This document shows, piece by piece, positions 1 through 9,204 of a stretch of DNA of 64,000 nucleotides (within the stretch, counting starts at the first letter, position 1; every line of letters starts with the position of its first letter). A program made the translations under genes and the position numbers. The notes under the pieces are model-generated. The model was not told where the DNA came from, searched no databases, and saw nothing but the letters and a program-made list of their open reading frames with translations. Source of the stretch: Thioclava marina (GTDB lineage Bacteria > Pseudomonadota > Alphaproteobacteria > Rhodobacterales > Rhodobacteraceae); the NCBI RefSeq assembly GCF_002020135.1, contig NZ_MPZS01000001.1, positions 1,054,001 to 1,118,000 on the forward strand. The letters are read 5' to 3'.

Positions 1-159
1 GCGATGGTCCTGGAGATGGGCGGGTCGGATGAGGGCGCGCCGGGACTGCGACCGCACTATCACCCCGATTATTACGGCGCATATTTCCGCGATCCCGACG
101 GCAACAAGCTCTGTGTGGTCTGTCATAGCCCCACCGAGCCCCAAGCTGCGCGGCGTTAG
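1..159 (+). CDS. VOC (glyoxalase) family protein, C-terminal fragment
   Basis: The window opens inside this gene. Frame 1 is open from base 1 to the TAG at 157-159 and encodes the last 52 residues. The segment with HYHPDYYGAYFRDPDGNKL followed by CVVCH is the typical last strand of a vicinal-oxygen-chelate (glyoxalase/bleomycin resistance) domain, where a Y-x-x-x-F-x-DPDGN-x-hydrophobic pattern closes the fold. Function cannot be narrowed beyond a VOC-fold protein because the N-terminal half is missing. It lies 83 bases upstream of glpX on the same strand. No terminator is visible between them. Confidence 0.7.
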   Translation, partial: AMVLEMGGSDEGAPGLRPHYHPDYYGAYFRDPDGNKLCVVCHSPTEPQAARR

Positions 160-242
160 CGTTCACAGGGTTGCCCTTCCCTGTCCTAAAGGATTTACCT
201 GAGCCCGGCCCGTAACGCCCCATGGCAGACAGGAAGAAACAG

Positions 243-1208
243 ATGACCCCTCCGAGTGATTTCAACGACCGCATGCTTTCGCTGGGCCTTGCCCGTGTTT
301 CGGAAGCCGCGGCCCATGCCTCCGCCGACCTGATCGGACGCGGTGACGAGAAGGCCGCCGACCAGGCGGCGGTGAACGCGATGCGCGATCAGCTCAACAA
401 ACTCGAGATCCGGGGCACGGTGGTCATTGGCGAGGGCGAGCGCGACGAAGCCCCCATGCTCTATATCGGCGAAGAGGTCGGCCAGGGCGTGGGCCCCGAG
501 GTCGATATCGCACTCGATCCGCTCGAAGGCACCACGCTGACTGCAAAGGACATGCCCAACGCGCTGACCGTCATCGCGATGGCGCCGCGCGGCACGATGC
601 TGCACGCCCCTGACGTCTACATGGAAAAGCTCGCCATCGGCCCGGGCTACGAAACGGATATCGTGTCCCTCGACATGACCCCGACCGAGCGCGTCGTGGC
701 GCTGGCCAAGGCGCAGGGCGTCAACACAAAGGATATCGCTGTGTGCATCCTCGACCGTCCGCGTCACGAAGCGATGATCGCCGAGGTGCGTGAGACCGGC
801 GCGAAGATCCGCCTGATCACCGATGGCGACGTGGCGGGCGTGATCCATTGCGCCGAGCCCGATTTCACCGGCATCGACATGTATATGGGTTCGGGCGGCG
901 CGCCCGAGGGCGTGCTGGCAGCCTCGGCGCTCAAATGCATGGGCGGTCAGATGTGGGGTAAGCTCTTGTTCCGCAACGACGACGAGCGAGGCCGCGCGAA
1001 GAAGGCCGGAATCACCGATTTCGACAAGGTCTATACCCGCGACGAGATGGTCCGCTCGGACGTGATCTTCGCCGCGACCGGCGTGACGAACGGCTCGATC
1101 GTGAAAGGCGTGAAGCGCGAGCCGACCTATATCGAATCCGAGACGATGCTGATGCGCTCGAAGACCGGCTCGGTGCGGCGCGTGATCTACCGCAACCCCG
1201 TCAAGTGA
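243..1208 (+). CDS. glpX: Fructose-1,6-bisphosphatase class II (GlpX)
   Basis: Hydrolyses fructose 1,6-bisphosphate to fructose 6-phosphate in gluconeogenesis; in Rhodobacteraceae it may also serve sedoheptulose bisphosphate. The protein shows the GlpX hallmarks GEGERDEAPMLYIGEEVG near residue 70 and the substrate/metal motif DPLEGTT near residue 100, and a length of 321 residues is normal for the family. I chose the ATG at 243 because AGGAAG lies 6 bases before it and family members usually begin just ahead of the DFNDRMLSLGLARVSE segment. An in-frame ATG at 222 would add seven residues but has no Shine-Dalgarno. A terminator follows at 1231. Confidence 0.95.
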   Translation: MTPPSDFNDRMLSLGLARVSEAAAHASADLIGRGDEKAADQAAVNAMRDQLNKLEIRGTVVIGEGERDEAPMLYIGEEVGQGVGPEVDIALDPLEGTTLTAKDMPNALTVIAMAPRGTMLHAPDVYMEKLAIGPGYETDIVSLDMTPTERVVALAKAQGVNTKDIAVCILDRPRHEAMIAEVRETGAKIRLITDGDVAGVIHCAEPDFTGIDMYMGSGGAPEGVLAASALKCMGGQMWGKLLFRNDDERGRAKKAGITDFDKVYTRDEMVRSDVIFAATGVTNGSIVKGVKREPTYIESETMLMRSKTGSVRRVIYRNPVK

Positions 1209-1230
1209 TCGGGGCTGAGATATCATTGAG

Positions 1231-1257
1231 AGGGCGGCCCTTGGGTCGCCCTTTTTC
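1231..1257 (+). terminator. Intrinsic terminator of glpX
   Basis: A GC-rich stem (AGGGCGGCCC pairing with GGGTCGCCCT around a two-base loop, one mismatch) is followed directly by TTTTTCATTT. It starts 22 bases after the glpX stop. Confidence 0.8.
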
Positions 1258-1297
1258 ATTTGCGGAAACTGGCGCGCCCTAGCCCACCCTCAAAACC

Positions 1298-1329
1298 AAA
1301 AGGCCGGAGCAACACCCCGGCCTTTTTTT
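1298..1329 (-). terminator. Terminator after gcvP (works in both directions)
   Basis: GGCCGG (1302-1307) pairs with CCGGCC (1317-1322). On the minus strand the stem is followed by TTTTGGTTTTG, on the plus strand by seven T. It lies 16 bases past the gcvP stop and probably separates the convergent glpX and gcvP transcripts. Confidence 0.75.
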
Positions 1330-1345
1330 CATCTTTTGAACCGCC

Positions 1346-4183
1346 TCACTCGGCCGCGTCGGCGTAAGCCTCGAGCGGCGGACAGGTACAGACGAGATTG
1401 CGGTCGCCCCAGACGTTGTCGACCCGGCCCACGGGCGGCCAGTACTTGTCGACCCGGAACGCGCCGGGCGGGAAGCAACCGGCTTCGCGCGTATAGGCGC
1501 GGTCCCAATCGGCCACCAGATCCTCGACCGTGTGCGGCGCATGGCGCAGCGGGCTGTCCTCGGGGGTGATCTCCTCGCGCTCGACCGCCGCGATCTCGTC
1601 GCGGATCGCGAGCATTGCGGTGATGAAGCGGTCGATCTCGGCCTTGGTCTCGGATTCGGTGGGCTCGACCATCAGCGTCCCCGAAACCGGCCAGCTCATC
1701 GTCGGCGCGTGGAAGCCGTTGTCGATCAGGCGCTTGGCGATATCGTCCACGGTCACGCCGACATCGGCGAACTTGCGGGTATCGAGGATGCATTCATGCG
1801 CCACGCGACCCCGGTTGCCCATGAACAGGATCGGATAGGCCGATTTCAGGCGCGCCGCGATGTAATTGGCGTTGAGGATCGCCACGCGGGTCGCCTGGGT
1901 CAGCCCCTCACCGCCCATCATCAGGATATAGGCCCAGGAGATCAGCAGGATCGAAGCCGAGCCATAGGGCGCGGCCGAGACCGGGCCTTCCTCGCCACCG
2001 ATCTCGGGATGGCCCGGCAGGAATGGCGCGAGATGCGCCTTCACCCCGATCGGGCCCATGCCCGGACCGCCGCCGCCATGCGGGATCGCGAAGGTCTTGT
2101 GCAGGTTGAGGTGGCTCACATCCCCGCCGATCTCGCCGGGCTTCACCAGCCCCACGAGCGCGTTCATGTTCGCCCCGTCGATATAGACCTGACCGCCGAG
2201 ATCGTGAGTGATCTCGCAGACGCGCTTCACCGTCTCCTCGAACACGCCATGGGTGGACGGGTAGGTGATCATGCAAGCCGCCAGACGGTCGCCCGCGTCC
2301 CTGGCCTTGGTCTCGAAATCCTCGAGGTCCACATCGCCATTGGGGGCCGAGTTCACCACCACGACCTTCATCCCCGCCATATGCGCTGAAGCCGGGTTCG
2401 TGCCGTGGGCCGACATCGGGATCAGGCAGATGTCGCGCTGATCGTCCCCATTGGCACGGTGATAGGCGGCGATGGTCAGCAGCCCCGCATATTCCCCCTG
2501 CGCGCCCGAGTTGGGCTGCATGGAGAACGCGTCATAGCCGGTGATCTCGCAGAGCTTTTCGGTCAGATCCGCGATCGCCTCGTGATAGCCCTGCGCCTGA
2601 TCGGCCGGTACGAAGGGGTGCAGCGAACCGAATTCCGGCCAGGTCAACGGCATCATCTCGGCCGCCGCGTTGAGCTTCATCGTGCACGATCCCAGCGGGA
2701 TCATCGCCCGGTCGAGCGCGAGATCGCGATCGGCCAGACGGCGCATGTAGCGCATCATCTCGGATTCGGCGCGGTTCATGTGGAAGACCGGATGGGTCAG
2801 ATATGCGCTTTCGCGCAGCAGCGCGTCGGGCACGGAGGGCTGCGTCGCTTCCGGCGCGGGATCAGTGATCCCGAAAGCATCCAGAAGCCGCGCGACGATC
2901 CCCGGATCGCTGGTCTCGTCGAGCGAGATCCCGACCCGGTCACGCCCCACCTTGCGCAGGTTGATGCCGCGATGGCGGGCGGCGGCGAGAATGCCCTGCT
3001 GGCCCACGCCGACTTTCACTGTGAGCGTATCGAAGAAGGCATCGGGCTCGACCACGGCCCCGGCCGCTTTCAGCGCCTCTGCGACCTGAACGGTCAGCAG
3101 ATGCACCCGCTCGGCGATCGCGCGCAGGCCGACAGGGCCATGGAAGACCGCGTAGAAGCTCGCCATGACGGCCAGAAGTGCCTGAGCGGTGCAGACATTC
3201 GAGGTCGCCTTCTCGCGGCGGATATGTTGCTCACGGGTTTGCAGGCTCAGGCGGTAGGCGCGGTTGCCATGGCTGTCGATGGACACACCGACGATCCGGC
3301 CCGGCATAGCGCGCTTCATCGCATCGGCGCAGGCCATGAAGGCGGCATGCGGGCCGCCATAGCCCATCGGCACGCCGAAGCGCTGCGCCGAGCCCACCGC
3401 GATATCGGCGCCCATCGCGCCCGGCTCTTTGAGCAGGCAAAGCGCGAGAAGATCGGTTGCAACGATCGCCACGGCCTTTGCCGCGTGAAGCGCTTCACAC
3501 TCGGCGGTGAAGTCGCGCACATGACCAAAGGTGCCCGGATACTGGAAGATCGCACCGAAGACCTTCTCAGCCTCGAGCGCCTCGGGCGCCCCCACGATCA
3601 CCTCGATCCCGAGCGGCTCGGCACGGGTCTTGATCACGCCGATCGTCTGCGGATGGCAGTTCTCGTCCACGAAGAACGCGGTCGCCTTCGATTTCGCGAC
3701 GCGCTGCGCCATCGCCATCGCCTCGGCCGCCGCCGTCGCCTCGTCGAGAAGCGAGGCATTGGCCACGGGCAGCCCGGTCAGATCCGACACCATCGTCTGG
3801 TAGTTCAGAAGCGCCTCGAGACGGCCCTGTGCGATCTCGGGCTGGTAGGGCGTGTAGGCCGTGTACCAGGCCGGGTTTTCCAGGATGTTGCGCTGGATCG
3901 CGGGCGGCGTGACCGTGCCGTAATAGCCCTGCCCGATCAGGCTGACCATCACGCGGTTCTTCTTTGCGACCTCTTCCATTTTCTGAAGCAGGCCGAACTC
4001 GGTCAGCGGCGCCCAGGTCAGCGGCTTTTCCTGCCGGATCGAGCGGGGCACCGTCTCGTCGATCAGCGCGTCGAGGTCACGCGCCCCCACGGCCTTGAGC
4101 ATTTCCTCCATCTCGGACGGGGACGGCCCGATATGGCGGCGATTGGCGAAATCGTAAGTGTCGTAAGTCGTGGGGGTGAACAT
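1346..4183 (-). CDS. gcvP: Glycine dehydrogenase (decarboxylating), P-protein
   Basis: PLP-dependent P-protein of the glycine cleavage system. It decarboxylates glycine and passes the aminomethyl group to lipoylated GcvH. At 945 residues it is the fused homodimeric type, not the split GcvPA/GcvPB type. Visible marks are the N-terminal [15 protein letters not shown] segment, the N-terminal-half [16 protein letters not shown], the C-terminal-half [12 protein letters not shown] and the PLP lysine in [16 protein letters not shown]. The start ATG is 6 bases from the gcvH stop, so gcvT-gcvH-gcvP is one operon with gcvP last. Expression should follow the glycine riboswitch upstream of gcvT. Confidence 0.98.
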   Translation of the reverse strand: MFTPTTYDTYDFANRRHIGPSPSEMEEMLKAVGARDLDALIDETVPRSIRQEKPLTWAPLTEFGLLQKMEEVAKKNRVMVSLIGQGYYGTVTPPAIQRNILENPAWYTAYTPYQPEIAQGRLEALLNYQTMVSDLTGLPVANASLLDEATAAAEAMAMAQRVAKSKATAFFVDENCHPQTIGVIKTRAEPLGIEVIVGAPEALEAEKVFGAIFQYPGTFGHVRDFTAECEALHAAKAVAIVATDLLALCLLKEPGAMGADIAVGSAQRFGVPMGYGGPHAAFMACADAMKRAMPGRIVGVSIDSHGNRAYRLSLQTREQHIRREKATSNVCTAQALLAVMASFYAVFHGPVGLRAIAERVHLLTVQVAEALKAAGAVVEPDAFFDTLTVKVGVGQQGILAAARHRGINLRKVGRDRVGISLDETSDPGIVARLLDAFGITDPAPEATQPSVPDALLRESAYLTHPVFHMNRAESEMMRYMRRLADRDLALDRAMIPLGSCTMKLNAAAEMMPLTWPEFGSLHPFVPADQAQGYHEAIADLTEKLCEITGYDAFSMQPNSGAQGEYAGLLTIAAYHRANGDDQRDICLIPMSAHGTNPASAHMAGMKVVVVNSAPNGDVDLEDFETKARDAGDRLAACMITYPSTHGVFEETVKRVCEITHDLGGQVYIDGANMNALVGLVKPGEIGGDVSHLNLHKTFAIPHGGGGPGMGPIGVKAHLAPFLPGHPEIGGEEGPVSAAPYGSASILLISWAYILMMGGEGLTQATRVAILNANYIAARLKSAYPILFMGNRGRVAHECILDTRKFADVGVTVDDIAKRLIDNGFHAPTMSWPVSGTLMVEPTESETKAEIDRFITAMLAIRDEIAAVEREEITPEDSPLRHAPHTVEDLVADWDRAYTREAGCFPPGAFRVDKYWPPVGRVDNVWGDRNLVCTCPPLEAYADAAE

Positions 4184-4189
4184 GTGCGA

Positions 4190-4549
4190 TTACCCGATGA
4201 AGTCCTTGTAGGCGGCTTCGTCCATGAAGCCCTCGAGCGCCGAAGCATCGGCCAGTTTCATCTTGAAGAACCAGGCCTTGCCAAGCGGATCCTCGTTCAC
4301 GAGACCCGGATTATCGGCCAGCTCCTCATTGATCTCGACGATCTCGCCATCGAGCGGCGCGAGGATGTCGGAAGCGGCCTTGACCGACTCGATCACGCAG
4401 ATCTCGTCGCCCTTCGAGACCTCGGTGCCGGTTTCAGGCAGTTCGACAAAGACGACATCGCCAAGCTGCTCGGAGGCATGCTCGGTAATGCCGACGATCA
4501 CCAGATCGCCCTCGGTCTTCAGCCATTCATGGTCTTCGGTGAATTTCAT
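4190..4549 (-). CDS. gcvH: Glycine cleavage system H protein
   Basis: Small shuttle protein carrying lipoate between GcvP, GcvT and dihydrolipoamide dehydrogenase. The length of 119 residues is typical. The lipoylation site is Lys57 within [11 protein letters not shown]. The start has GGGAGA 9 bases upstream. It is the middle gene of the gcvTHP operon, with 24 bases between the gcvT stop and its start. No lipoamide dehydrogenase (L-protein) gene is in the window, as expected because it is shared with other complexes. Confidence 0.98.
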   Translation of the reverse strand: MKFTEDHEWLKTEGDLVIVGITEHASEQLGDVVFVELPETGTEVSKGDEICVIESVKAASDILAPLDGEIVEINEELADNPGLVNEDPLGKAWFFKMKLADASALEGFMDEAAYKDFIG

Positions 4550-4573
4550 GGATTGGTCTCCCGGTTGGTTTTT

Positions 4574-5677
4574 TCAGCGTTTGTAGGTGGAGGGACGGAA
4601 GGGCATCGGCACGACCGTGGCGGGCAGGCGCTTGCCGCGCACCTCGCCATAGACGGTGGTGCCTTCCTGCGTGCCAGCGGGCAGATAGGCCATCGCCATC
4701 GGCGCTTCGATCGAGGGACCGAAGCCGCCCGAGGTGACGCGCCCGATCGGCTCCCCGCCCTCGGCGCTGGCGAAGATCTCGACGCCTTCGCGCATCGGCG
4801 CGCGGCCCTCGGGGCGCAGCCCCATGCGCAGACGCGACGGCCCGTCTTCCAACTCGCTCAGGATGCGCGCCGCGCCAGGAAAGCCGCCTTCACGCTCGCC
4901 CCTCTTGCGCCGCGCCTTCTGGATCGCCCAGGCGAGGTTTCCTTCGACCGGGCTCGTGGTGGTGTCGATGTCGTGGCCGTAAAGGCAAAGTCCCGCTTCG
5001 AGCCGCAGGCTGTCGCGCGCACCCAGACCGATCGGCTCCACCGCCTCGTCGGCCAGCAGCGCACGGGCAAATTCCACCGCACGCGCCTCGGGCACGGAAA
5101 TCTCGTAGCCATCCTCGCCGGTATAGCCCGAGCGCGAAACCCAAAGCTCGGCACCGTTCCAGCCGAAGATGCCCACATCCATGAAGCGCATCGCGGCAAC
5201 GCCGGGCACCAGCGCCTCGAGCACGCCCTCGGCCGCCGGCCCCTGAAGCGCCAGAAGCGCGCGGTCGGTGATCTCCTCGACGACGTCGAGATGGGCCCGC
5301 ATATGCGCGAGATCGGTCCCCTTGCAGGCAGCATTCACCACAACGAACAAATGATCGCCACGGTTCGCCACCATCAGGTCGTCAAGAATGCCACCCTCGT
5401 CATTGGTGAACATCGCATAGCGCTGGCGGCCCTCTTTCAGCCCCGTCAGGCTCACCGGAACCAGGGCTTCGAAAGCCTCGGCCGCGCGCGCACCCGGCAC
5501 GATCACCTGGCCCATGTGAGAGACATCGAACAGCCCCGCCTTCGCGCGGGTATGCAGATGCTCCTTCATCACGCCCAGCGGATATTGCACCGGCATCTCG
5601 TAGCCCGCGAACGGCACCATCTTGGCGCCCAGTTCGACATGCAGATCGTAAAGCGGTGTGCGTTTCAAATCGCTCAT
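4574..5677 (-). CDS. gcvT: Aminomethyltransferase, T-protein of glycine cleavage
   Basis: Transfers the one-carbon unit from GcvH to tetrahydrofolate, giving 5,10-methylene-THF and ammonia. Visible marks are the N-terminal RTPLYDLHVELGAKMVPFAGYEMPVQY, FDVSHMGQV and the folate-binding-side GYTGEDGYEI. I chose the ATG at 5677 (MSDLKRTPLY) because AAAGGGGAAAGG precedes it at good distance; the 12 extra codons upstream do not resemble family N-termini. The protein is 367 residues. It is the first gene of the operon, about 80 bases downstream of the tandem glycine riboswitch. Confidence 0.97.
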   Translation of the reverse strand: MSDLKRTPLYDLHVELGAKMVPFAGYEMPVQYPLGVMKEHLHTRAKAGLFDVSHMGQVIVPGARAAEAFEALVPVSLTGLKEGRQRYAMFTNDEGGILDDLMVANRGDHLFVVVNAACKGTDLAHMRAHLDVVEEITDRALLALQGPAAEGVLEALVPGVAAMRFMDVGIFGWNGAELWVSRSGYTGEDGYEISVPEARAVEFARALLADEAVEPIGLGARDSLRLEAGLCLYGHDIDTTTSPVEGNLAWAIQKARRKRGEREGGFPGAARILSELEDGPSRLRMGLRPEGRAPMREGVEIFASAEGGEPIGRVTSGGFGPSIEAPMAMAYLPAGTQEGTTVYGEVRGKRLPATVVPMPFRPSTYKR

Positions 5678-5756
5678 CGCGGCCTTTCCCCTTTCAGCCG
5701 GATGACCCGGCATCGATCCAAGGGCCGAATCCCGGCCCGCCCGATGCCCCCTCTGT

Positions 5757-5930
5757 CCTTGCCCTCCGCCGTTTCCGGTTTCGGGCGCCTGAGATCGTTA
5801 TCCCTTCGGCGGGCGCATTGCGCGCCTCTCTCCAGAGTCCTTGGTCGGATGCGGTCCTTTTGCCTGAGAGTTTACCGGGGCGGTTGCTCCTTCGGCACCG
5901 GGGTTTCCCCCAGATTCTCCCGTATCCGAC
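5757..5930 (-). promoter_or_regulatory. Tandem glycine riboswitch (two aptamers) controlling gcvTHP
   Basis: Read on the minus strand, aptamer 1 (about 5925-5838) contains GCCGAAGGAGCAA, then CTCTCAGGCAAAAGGACC. Aptamer 2 (about 5837-5760) begins CTCTGGAGAG and contains GCCGAAGGGATAAC, then ATCTCAGGCGCCCGAAACCG. The GCCGAAGG and CUCAGGC pairs are the hallmark of the gcvT RNA family, and two in a row separated by a short linker is its classical cooperative arrangement. In the family, glycine binding normally turns expression on, letting cells degrade excess glycine. The expression platform must lie in 5677-5757. I see no strong T-tailed terminator there, so control may act on translation. Confidence 0.95.
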
Positions 5931-6062
5931 ATAGACTCGCATAGCCCGCCCGCTGCGCCACTGACAAGCCCCAATCGCCAAATGCGCCGTTTCAGAGCAA
6001 AATCCGACACGCGCTTGTCGAAATTGCCCAAGCGAGAGGCGCAAGCCGCCGCCCGCCCCCAT

Positions 6063-6123
6063 CTTCTTGATCCAAATATCTCGGGGGGCCGCGCGGTACG
6101 CGCGGCGGGGGCAGCGCCCCCTC
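6063..6123 (+). repeat. Intergenic hairpin element, copy A
   Basis: The element reads CTTCTTGATCC, AAATATCTCGGGGGG, then a GCGCG hairpin and GGGGGCAGCGCCCCCTC. It ends on the stop codon of the glutamine synthetase-like gene. The same architecture recurs at 12501-12650 and 61323-61577. Such elements are widespread between genes in Rhodobacteraceae. The last hairpin (GGGGGC-AGC-GCCCCC) may stop transcripts or protect 3' ends. Confidence 0.65.
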
Positions 6124-7453
6124 AAACCGTGTCGAGATAGAGCTCTGTCTGCTCCTGCTCGGAGAGTTCCGCCATGTAATGAAGCTCCTGACGCTTGGTC
6201 ATGGCGAAATTGTCGATCAGCTCGCGCTCGAAGATCCGCGGCATCATCTTGCAACTCGCGAAAGCCTCGATCGCGGTGCCCCAGTCAGTGGGCATCTGCG
6301 GCAGGTCGAGCGCATAGGCATTGCCCTTGATCGGCGGCGGTGCCTCCATCTCGTCCTCGATCCCGATCAGCGCCGCGCCGAGGATCGCCGCGATCATCAA
6401 ATAGGGATTCACGTCGCCGCCCGCGACCCTGTGCTCGATCCGCCGCGCGGCAGGGCCCGAGGCCGGGATACGCAAGGCCGAGGTCCGGTTCTCATAGGCC
6501 CAGGCGATGCCGGTCGGCGCGTGGGCGTCGGGCACGAGCCGGTCATAGCTGTTCTCATGCGGCGCAAAGATCAGGGTCGAACCCTCCATCGCCGCGAGAC
6601 ATCCCGCGACCGCGTGGCGCAGCTTGTCAGAGCCCTGTGCCGAGCCGTCGTTGAAGATGTTGTTGCCCTCACGGTCGAGCACCGAGAAATGCATATGCAT
6701 CCCGTTGCCGGACCATTCGTCATACGGTTTGGCCATGAACGAGGCCGCGAAGCCGTGCCGCCGCGCAAGCCCTTTCACCAGCATCTTGAAAAGCCAGCTG
6801 TCATCCGCCGCGCGCAGCGGATCTGCCTGATGGCTCAGGTTGATCTCGAACTGGCCCGGACCGGCCTCGGAGATCGCCGTATCGGCGGGAATGTCCATCA
6901 GCTCGCAGGCTTCGTAGAGTTCGGTGAAGAAAACGTCGAAAGCATCGAGCGCGCGCAGGGACAAGACCTCGCCCCCGGTCCGACGCTTGCCCGAACGCGG
7001 GCTGGGCGGAACGCGCAGCGTCTTGCCGCTGTCGTCGATCAGGAAGAACTCGAGTTCGGTCGCCACCACCGGGGTCAGCCCCTTGGCCTTGTAGCGATCC
7101 ATCACCCGCGCCAGCGCCTGACGCGGATCGCCCGCATAGGGCTTGCCGTCCATATGGAACATCCAGATCGGCAGCAGCGCGGTCGGTGCCGAGAGCCAGG
7201 GCATCGGCAGAAAGCCCCGCTCGGTCGGCATCAGGAGTCCATCGCAATCGCCGGACTCGAAGACGAGCGGGCTATCCTCGATATCCTCGCCCCAGATGTC
7301 GAGATTCATCACCGAGAACGGAAATCGGGTGCCCTCGGTAAAGACCTTGTCGGCAAAGCGCGCAGGCAGGCGCTTGCCACGTGCCACCCCGTTGAGATCA
7401 GCTGCCGCCACGCGGATAGTGCGGACATCGGGATGGTCGTGGAGCCAGTTCAT
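6122..7453 (-). CDS. Glutamine synthetase family protein (gamma-glutamylamine/polyamine ligase-like)
   Basis: ATP-dependent ligase of the GlnA/PuuA superfamily that probably joins glutamate to an amine. All metal- and substrate-binding blocks are present: ATELEFFLID, EAGPGQFEINLSH, GNGMHMHFSV, NSYDRLVPD, ENRTSALRIP and RIEHRVAGGDVNPYL. At 443 residues it resembles PuuA-type enzymes and lacks the adenylylation-loop signature of true GlnA. Its start is 3 bases after the stop of the permease gene, so it belongs to the ABC transporter operon 10757-6122. This suggests that the imported compound is gamma-glutamylated on entry. A second paralogue lies at 46160-47524. The exact substrate cannot be read from sequence. 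Confidence 0.88.
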   Translation of the reverse strand: MNWLHDHPDVRTIRVAAADLNGVARGKRLPARFADKVFTEGTRFPFSVMNLDIWGEDIEDSPLVFESGDCDGLLMPTERGFLPMPWLSAPTALLPIWMFHMDGKPYAGDPRQALARVMDRYKAKGLTPVVATELEFFLIDDSGKTLRVPPSPRSGKRRTGGEVLSLRALDAFDVFFTELYEACELMDIPADTAISEAGPGQFEINLSHQADPLRAADDSWLFKMLVKGLARRHGFAASFMAKPYDEWSGNGMHMHFSVLDREGNNIFNDGSAQGSDKLRHAVAGCLAAMEGSTLIFAPHENSYDRLVPDAHAPTGIAWAYENRTSALRIPASGPAARRIEHRVAGGDVNPYLMIAAILGAALIGIEDEMEAPPPIKGNAYALDLPQMPTDWGTAIEAFASCKMMPRIFERELIDNFAMTKRQELHYMAELSEQEQTELYLDTV

Positions 7454-7456
7454 TTC

Positions 7457-8284
7457 TCACCTGATGATTTGCGGCCTGAACCGGATACGCCTGCGGCTTT
7501 CCTGCGGCAGGTGTCGATTGAGGCGCCGGTTGATCACCCCGAAGACCGCGATCACCGCCAGCGTCAGCAGGATGAAGTAGAAGGCCGCAATCGGGTAAGG
7601 GATGAATGGGTTGAAGGTCTTGTCCGCGAAATATTTCGCGTAATAGAGCGCGTCGCCCTCTTGCCGGAATGCCGGGAAGCCCGAGAAGAAGACGAGCGTC
7701 GTGGCGTGGAAGAGGAAGATCGCCTCGTTCGTGTAGGACGGCCAGCCCAGACGCAGCATCGTCGGCCAGGTCACGCGGCGGAACTTGGCCCAGCCGGTCA
7801 TGCCGTAGGCGTCGGCCGCTTCCAGATCGCCCTTGGGAACCGAACGCAGCGCGCCGTAGAAGATCTCGGCGGCATAGGCGGAGGTGTTAAAGAACAACAC
7901 GACCAGCGCCCCCGCCCAGGCCCGCGTGATCCAGTCGGTCGCGACCGTGATCCCGAGGATCGGGATGCCCGCACGCGGCAGCATCGCGAAAGCCTCGTAG
8001 GCGAGGAAGAACTGGATGAAGAGGGGCGAACCGCGGAAGACGAAGATGAACCACTCCGCGGGCTTGCGGATAATCGCGCGTTCGGAGTTCTTCGCCACCG
8101 CAAGCAAGGTGGCAAGGAAGAAGCCCGCCAGCAGCGCGAGAATGCCGAAATAGAGGTTCCACAGCATCCCCGATCCGATCAGGGTGAACTGCTGGCACAA
8201 GGTGAAATCGGAACGCGGCAGCAGCCGCTCGCCGATGCCTACGGAGCGCAGGCCGTAATCCGCGATGGTCTGGATGCAACTCAT
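7457..8284 (-). CDS. ABC transporter permease, polar amino acid/amine family (HisM-like)
   Basis: Inner-membrane permease of the PAAT family, 275 residues with about five membrane spans. The EAA-type cytoplasmic loop is DLEAADAYGMTGWAKFRRVTWPTML. The start ATG (8284-8282) overlaps the stop of the upstream permease gene as ATGA, which indicates translational coupling; upstream in-frame codons would run back through that gene and are rejected. It forms a heterodimer with the product of 8281-9159. The loop between the first two predicted spans is longer than in textbook HisM proteins. Confidence 0.9.
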   Translation of the reverse strand: MSCIQTIADYGLRSVGIGERLLPRSDFTLCQQFTLIGSGMLWNLYFGILALLAGFFLATLLAVAKNSERAIIRKPAEWFIFVFRGSPLFIQFFLAYEAFAMLPRAGIPILGITVATDWITRAWAGALVVLFFNTSAYAAEIFYGALRSVPKGDLEAADAYGMTGWAKFRRVTWPTMLRLGWPSYTNEAIFLFHATTLVFFSGFPAFRQEGDALYYAKYFADKTFNPFIPYPIAAFYFILLTLAVIAVFGVINRRLNRHLPQESRRRIRFRPQIIR

Positions 8285-9159
8285 ACGCCCGCCTTCCTGA
8301 GTGCTTCGCCTGCCGCAGTAGCCTGCCCGAAGGCGAGGCGGCGGTTGACCCGGGCCAACACGACTTCCGAAAGCTTGGTCATCAAGAGGTAAAACACCAG
8401 AAGCACGAGGAAGTAATAAAGCCGCCAGTCCGGGTGCGGGAAGGCGTAGATCTGGGACTTCGTGGCGCCCAGTTCGCGCGCCCAGTAGACGATGTCCTCG
8501 ATGCCCAAAAGGAACAGTAGCGGCGTCGCCTTGATAAGGATCATCCACAGGTTCGACAGGCCGGGGATCGCATAGGCCCACATCTGCGGGATCAGCACGC
8601 GGCGGTTCACCTGTGCGCGGGTCATGCCATAGGCCTCGGCGGTTTCCAGCTGCGCGCGCGGCACCGCCTGCATCGCCCCGAAGAGTACGTTGGCCGCGAA
8701 GGCGCCGTAGACCACCGAGAAAGCGATCACCGCGAGGCCGAAGCCATAGATTTCATGGTAGATCTGCGGCGATGATCCCAGCGGGATCTTGGCCGCGGCG
8801 CAGACATGGAATTCATTGCCCGTCCAGGCCGGGCCGGGATCAGCGCAGACTGCGCGCGATTTCAGGTATTCGAGCCCCTGATCCATCGCGATCGGCACGA
8901 AAAGGAAAAAGACGATGTCGGGCACGCCGCGCACCATCGCGATATAGCCGCGTCCGAGCAGCTTGAACGGCCAGAGCGCCGAGCGCGCGGCCAGCGCCCC
9001 CCCGAAGCCGAAGATCAGCGCCACTGGCGCGGTGATCGCCAGCAGGATCAGCACGATCCCGAAGGAGCCATAGAACAGCATGTGCTTGCCCGTGGTCAGG
9101 TAGCACAGCATCCATGACAGCCCGTGCAGGGCGGAGGGGTCGGAACAACTCTCGAACAT
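8281..9159 (-). CDS. ABC transporter permease, polar amino acid/amine family (HisQ-like)
   Basis: Second PAAT-family permease, 292 residues. The EAA loop is QLETAEAYGMTRAQVNRRVLIPQM. Membrane segments are evident at about residues 30-55, 85-100, 150-170, 205-230 and 255-275. A periplasmic stretch of about 45 residues with three cysteines (CADPGPAW... to CAAAKIPLG, near residues 108-130) is longer than usual. It lies 45 bases downstream of the binding-protein gene and overlaps the next permease by 4 bases. Confidence 0.9.
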   Translation of the reverse strand: MFESCSDPSALHGLSWMLCYLTTGKHMLFYGSFGIVLILLAITAPVALIFGFGGALAARSALWPFKLLGRGYIAMVRGVPDIVFFLFVPIAMDQGLEYLKSRAVCADPGPAWTGNEFHVCAAAKIPLGSSPQIYHEIYGFGLAVIAFSVVYGAFAANVLFGAMQAVPRAQLETAEAYGMTRAQVNRRVLIPQMWAYAIPGLSNLWMILIKATPLLFLLGIEDIVYWARELGATKSQIYAFPHPDWRLYYFLVLLVFYLLMTKLSEVVLARVNRRLAFGQATAAGEALRKAGV

Positions 9160-9204
9160 CGCAAGTCAAAACGGGGACGAGCCAGAGCTCGCCCCCGATT
9201 CCGA

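Noticed and set aside
2405-5944. Very long open frame (1179 codons) on the plus strand opposite gcvP, gcvH and gcvT
   Set aside because: Antisense shadow caused by high-GC third positions. It is rich in Arg, His and Asp, has no domain pattern, and crosses three genuine genes and the riboswitch.
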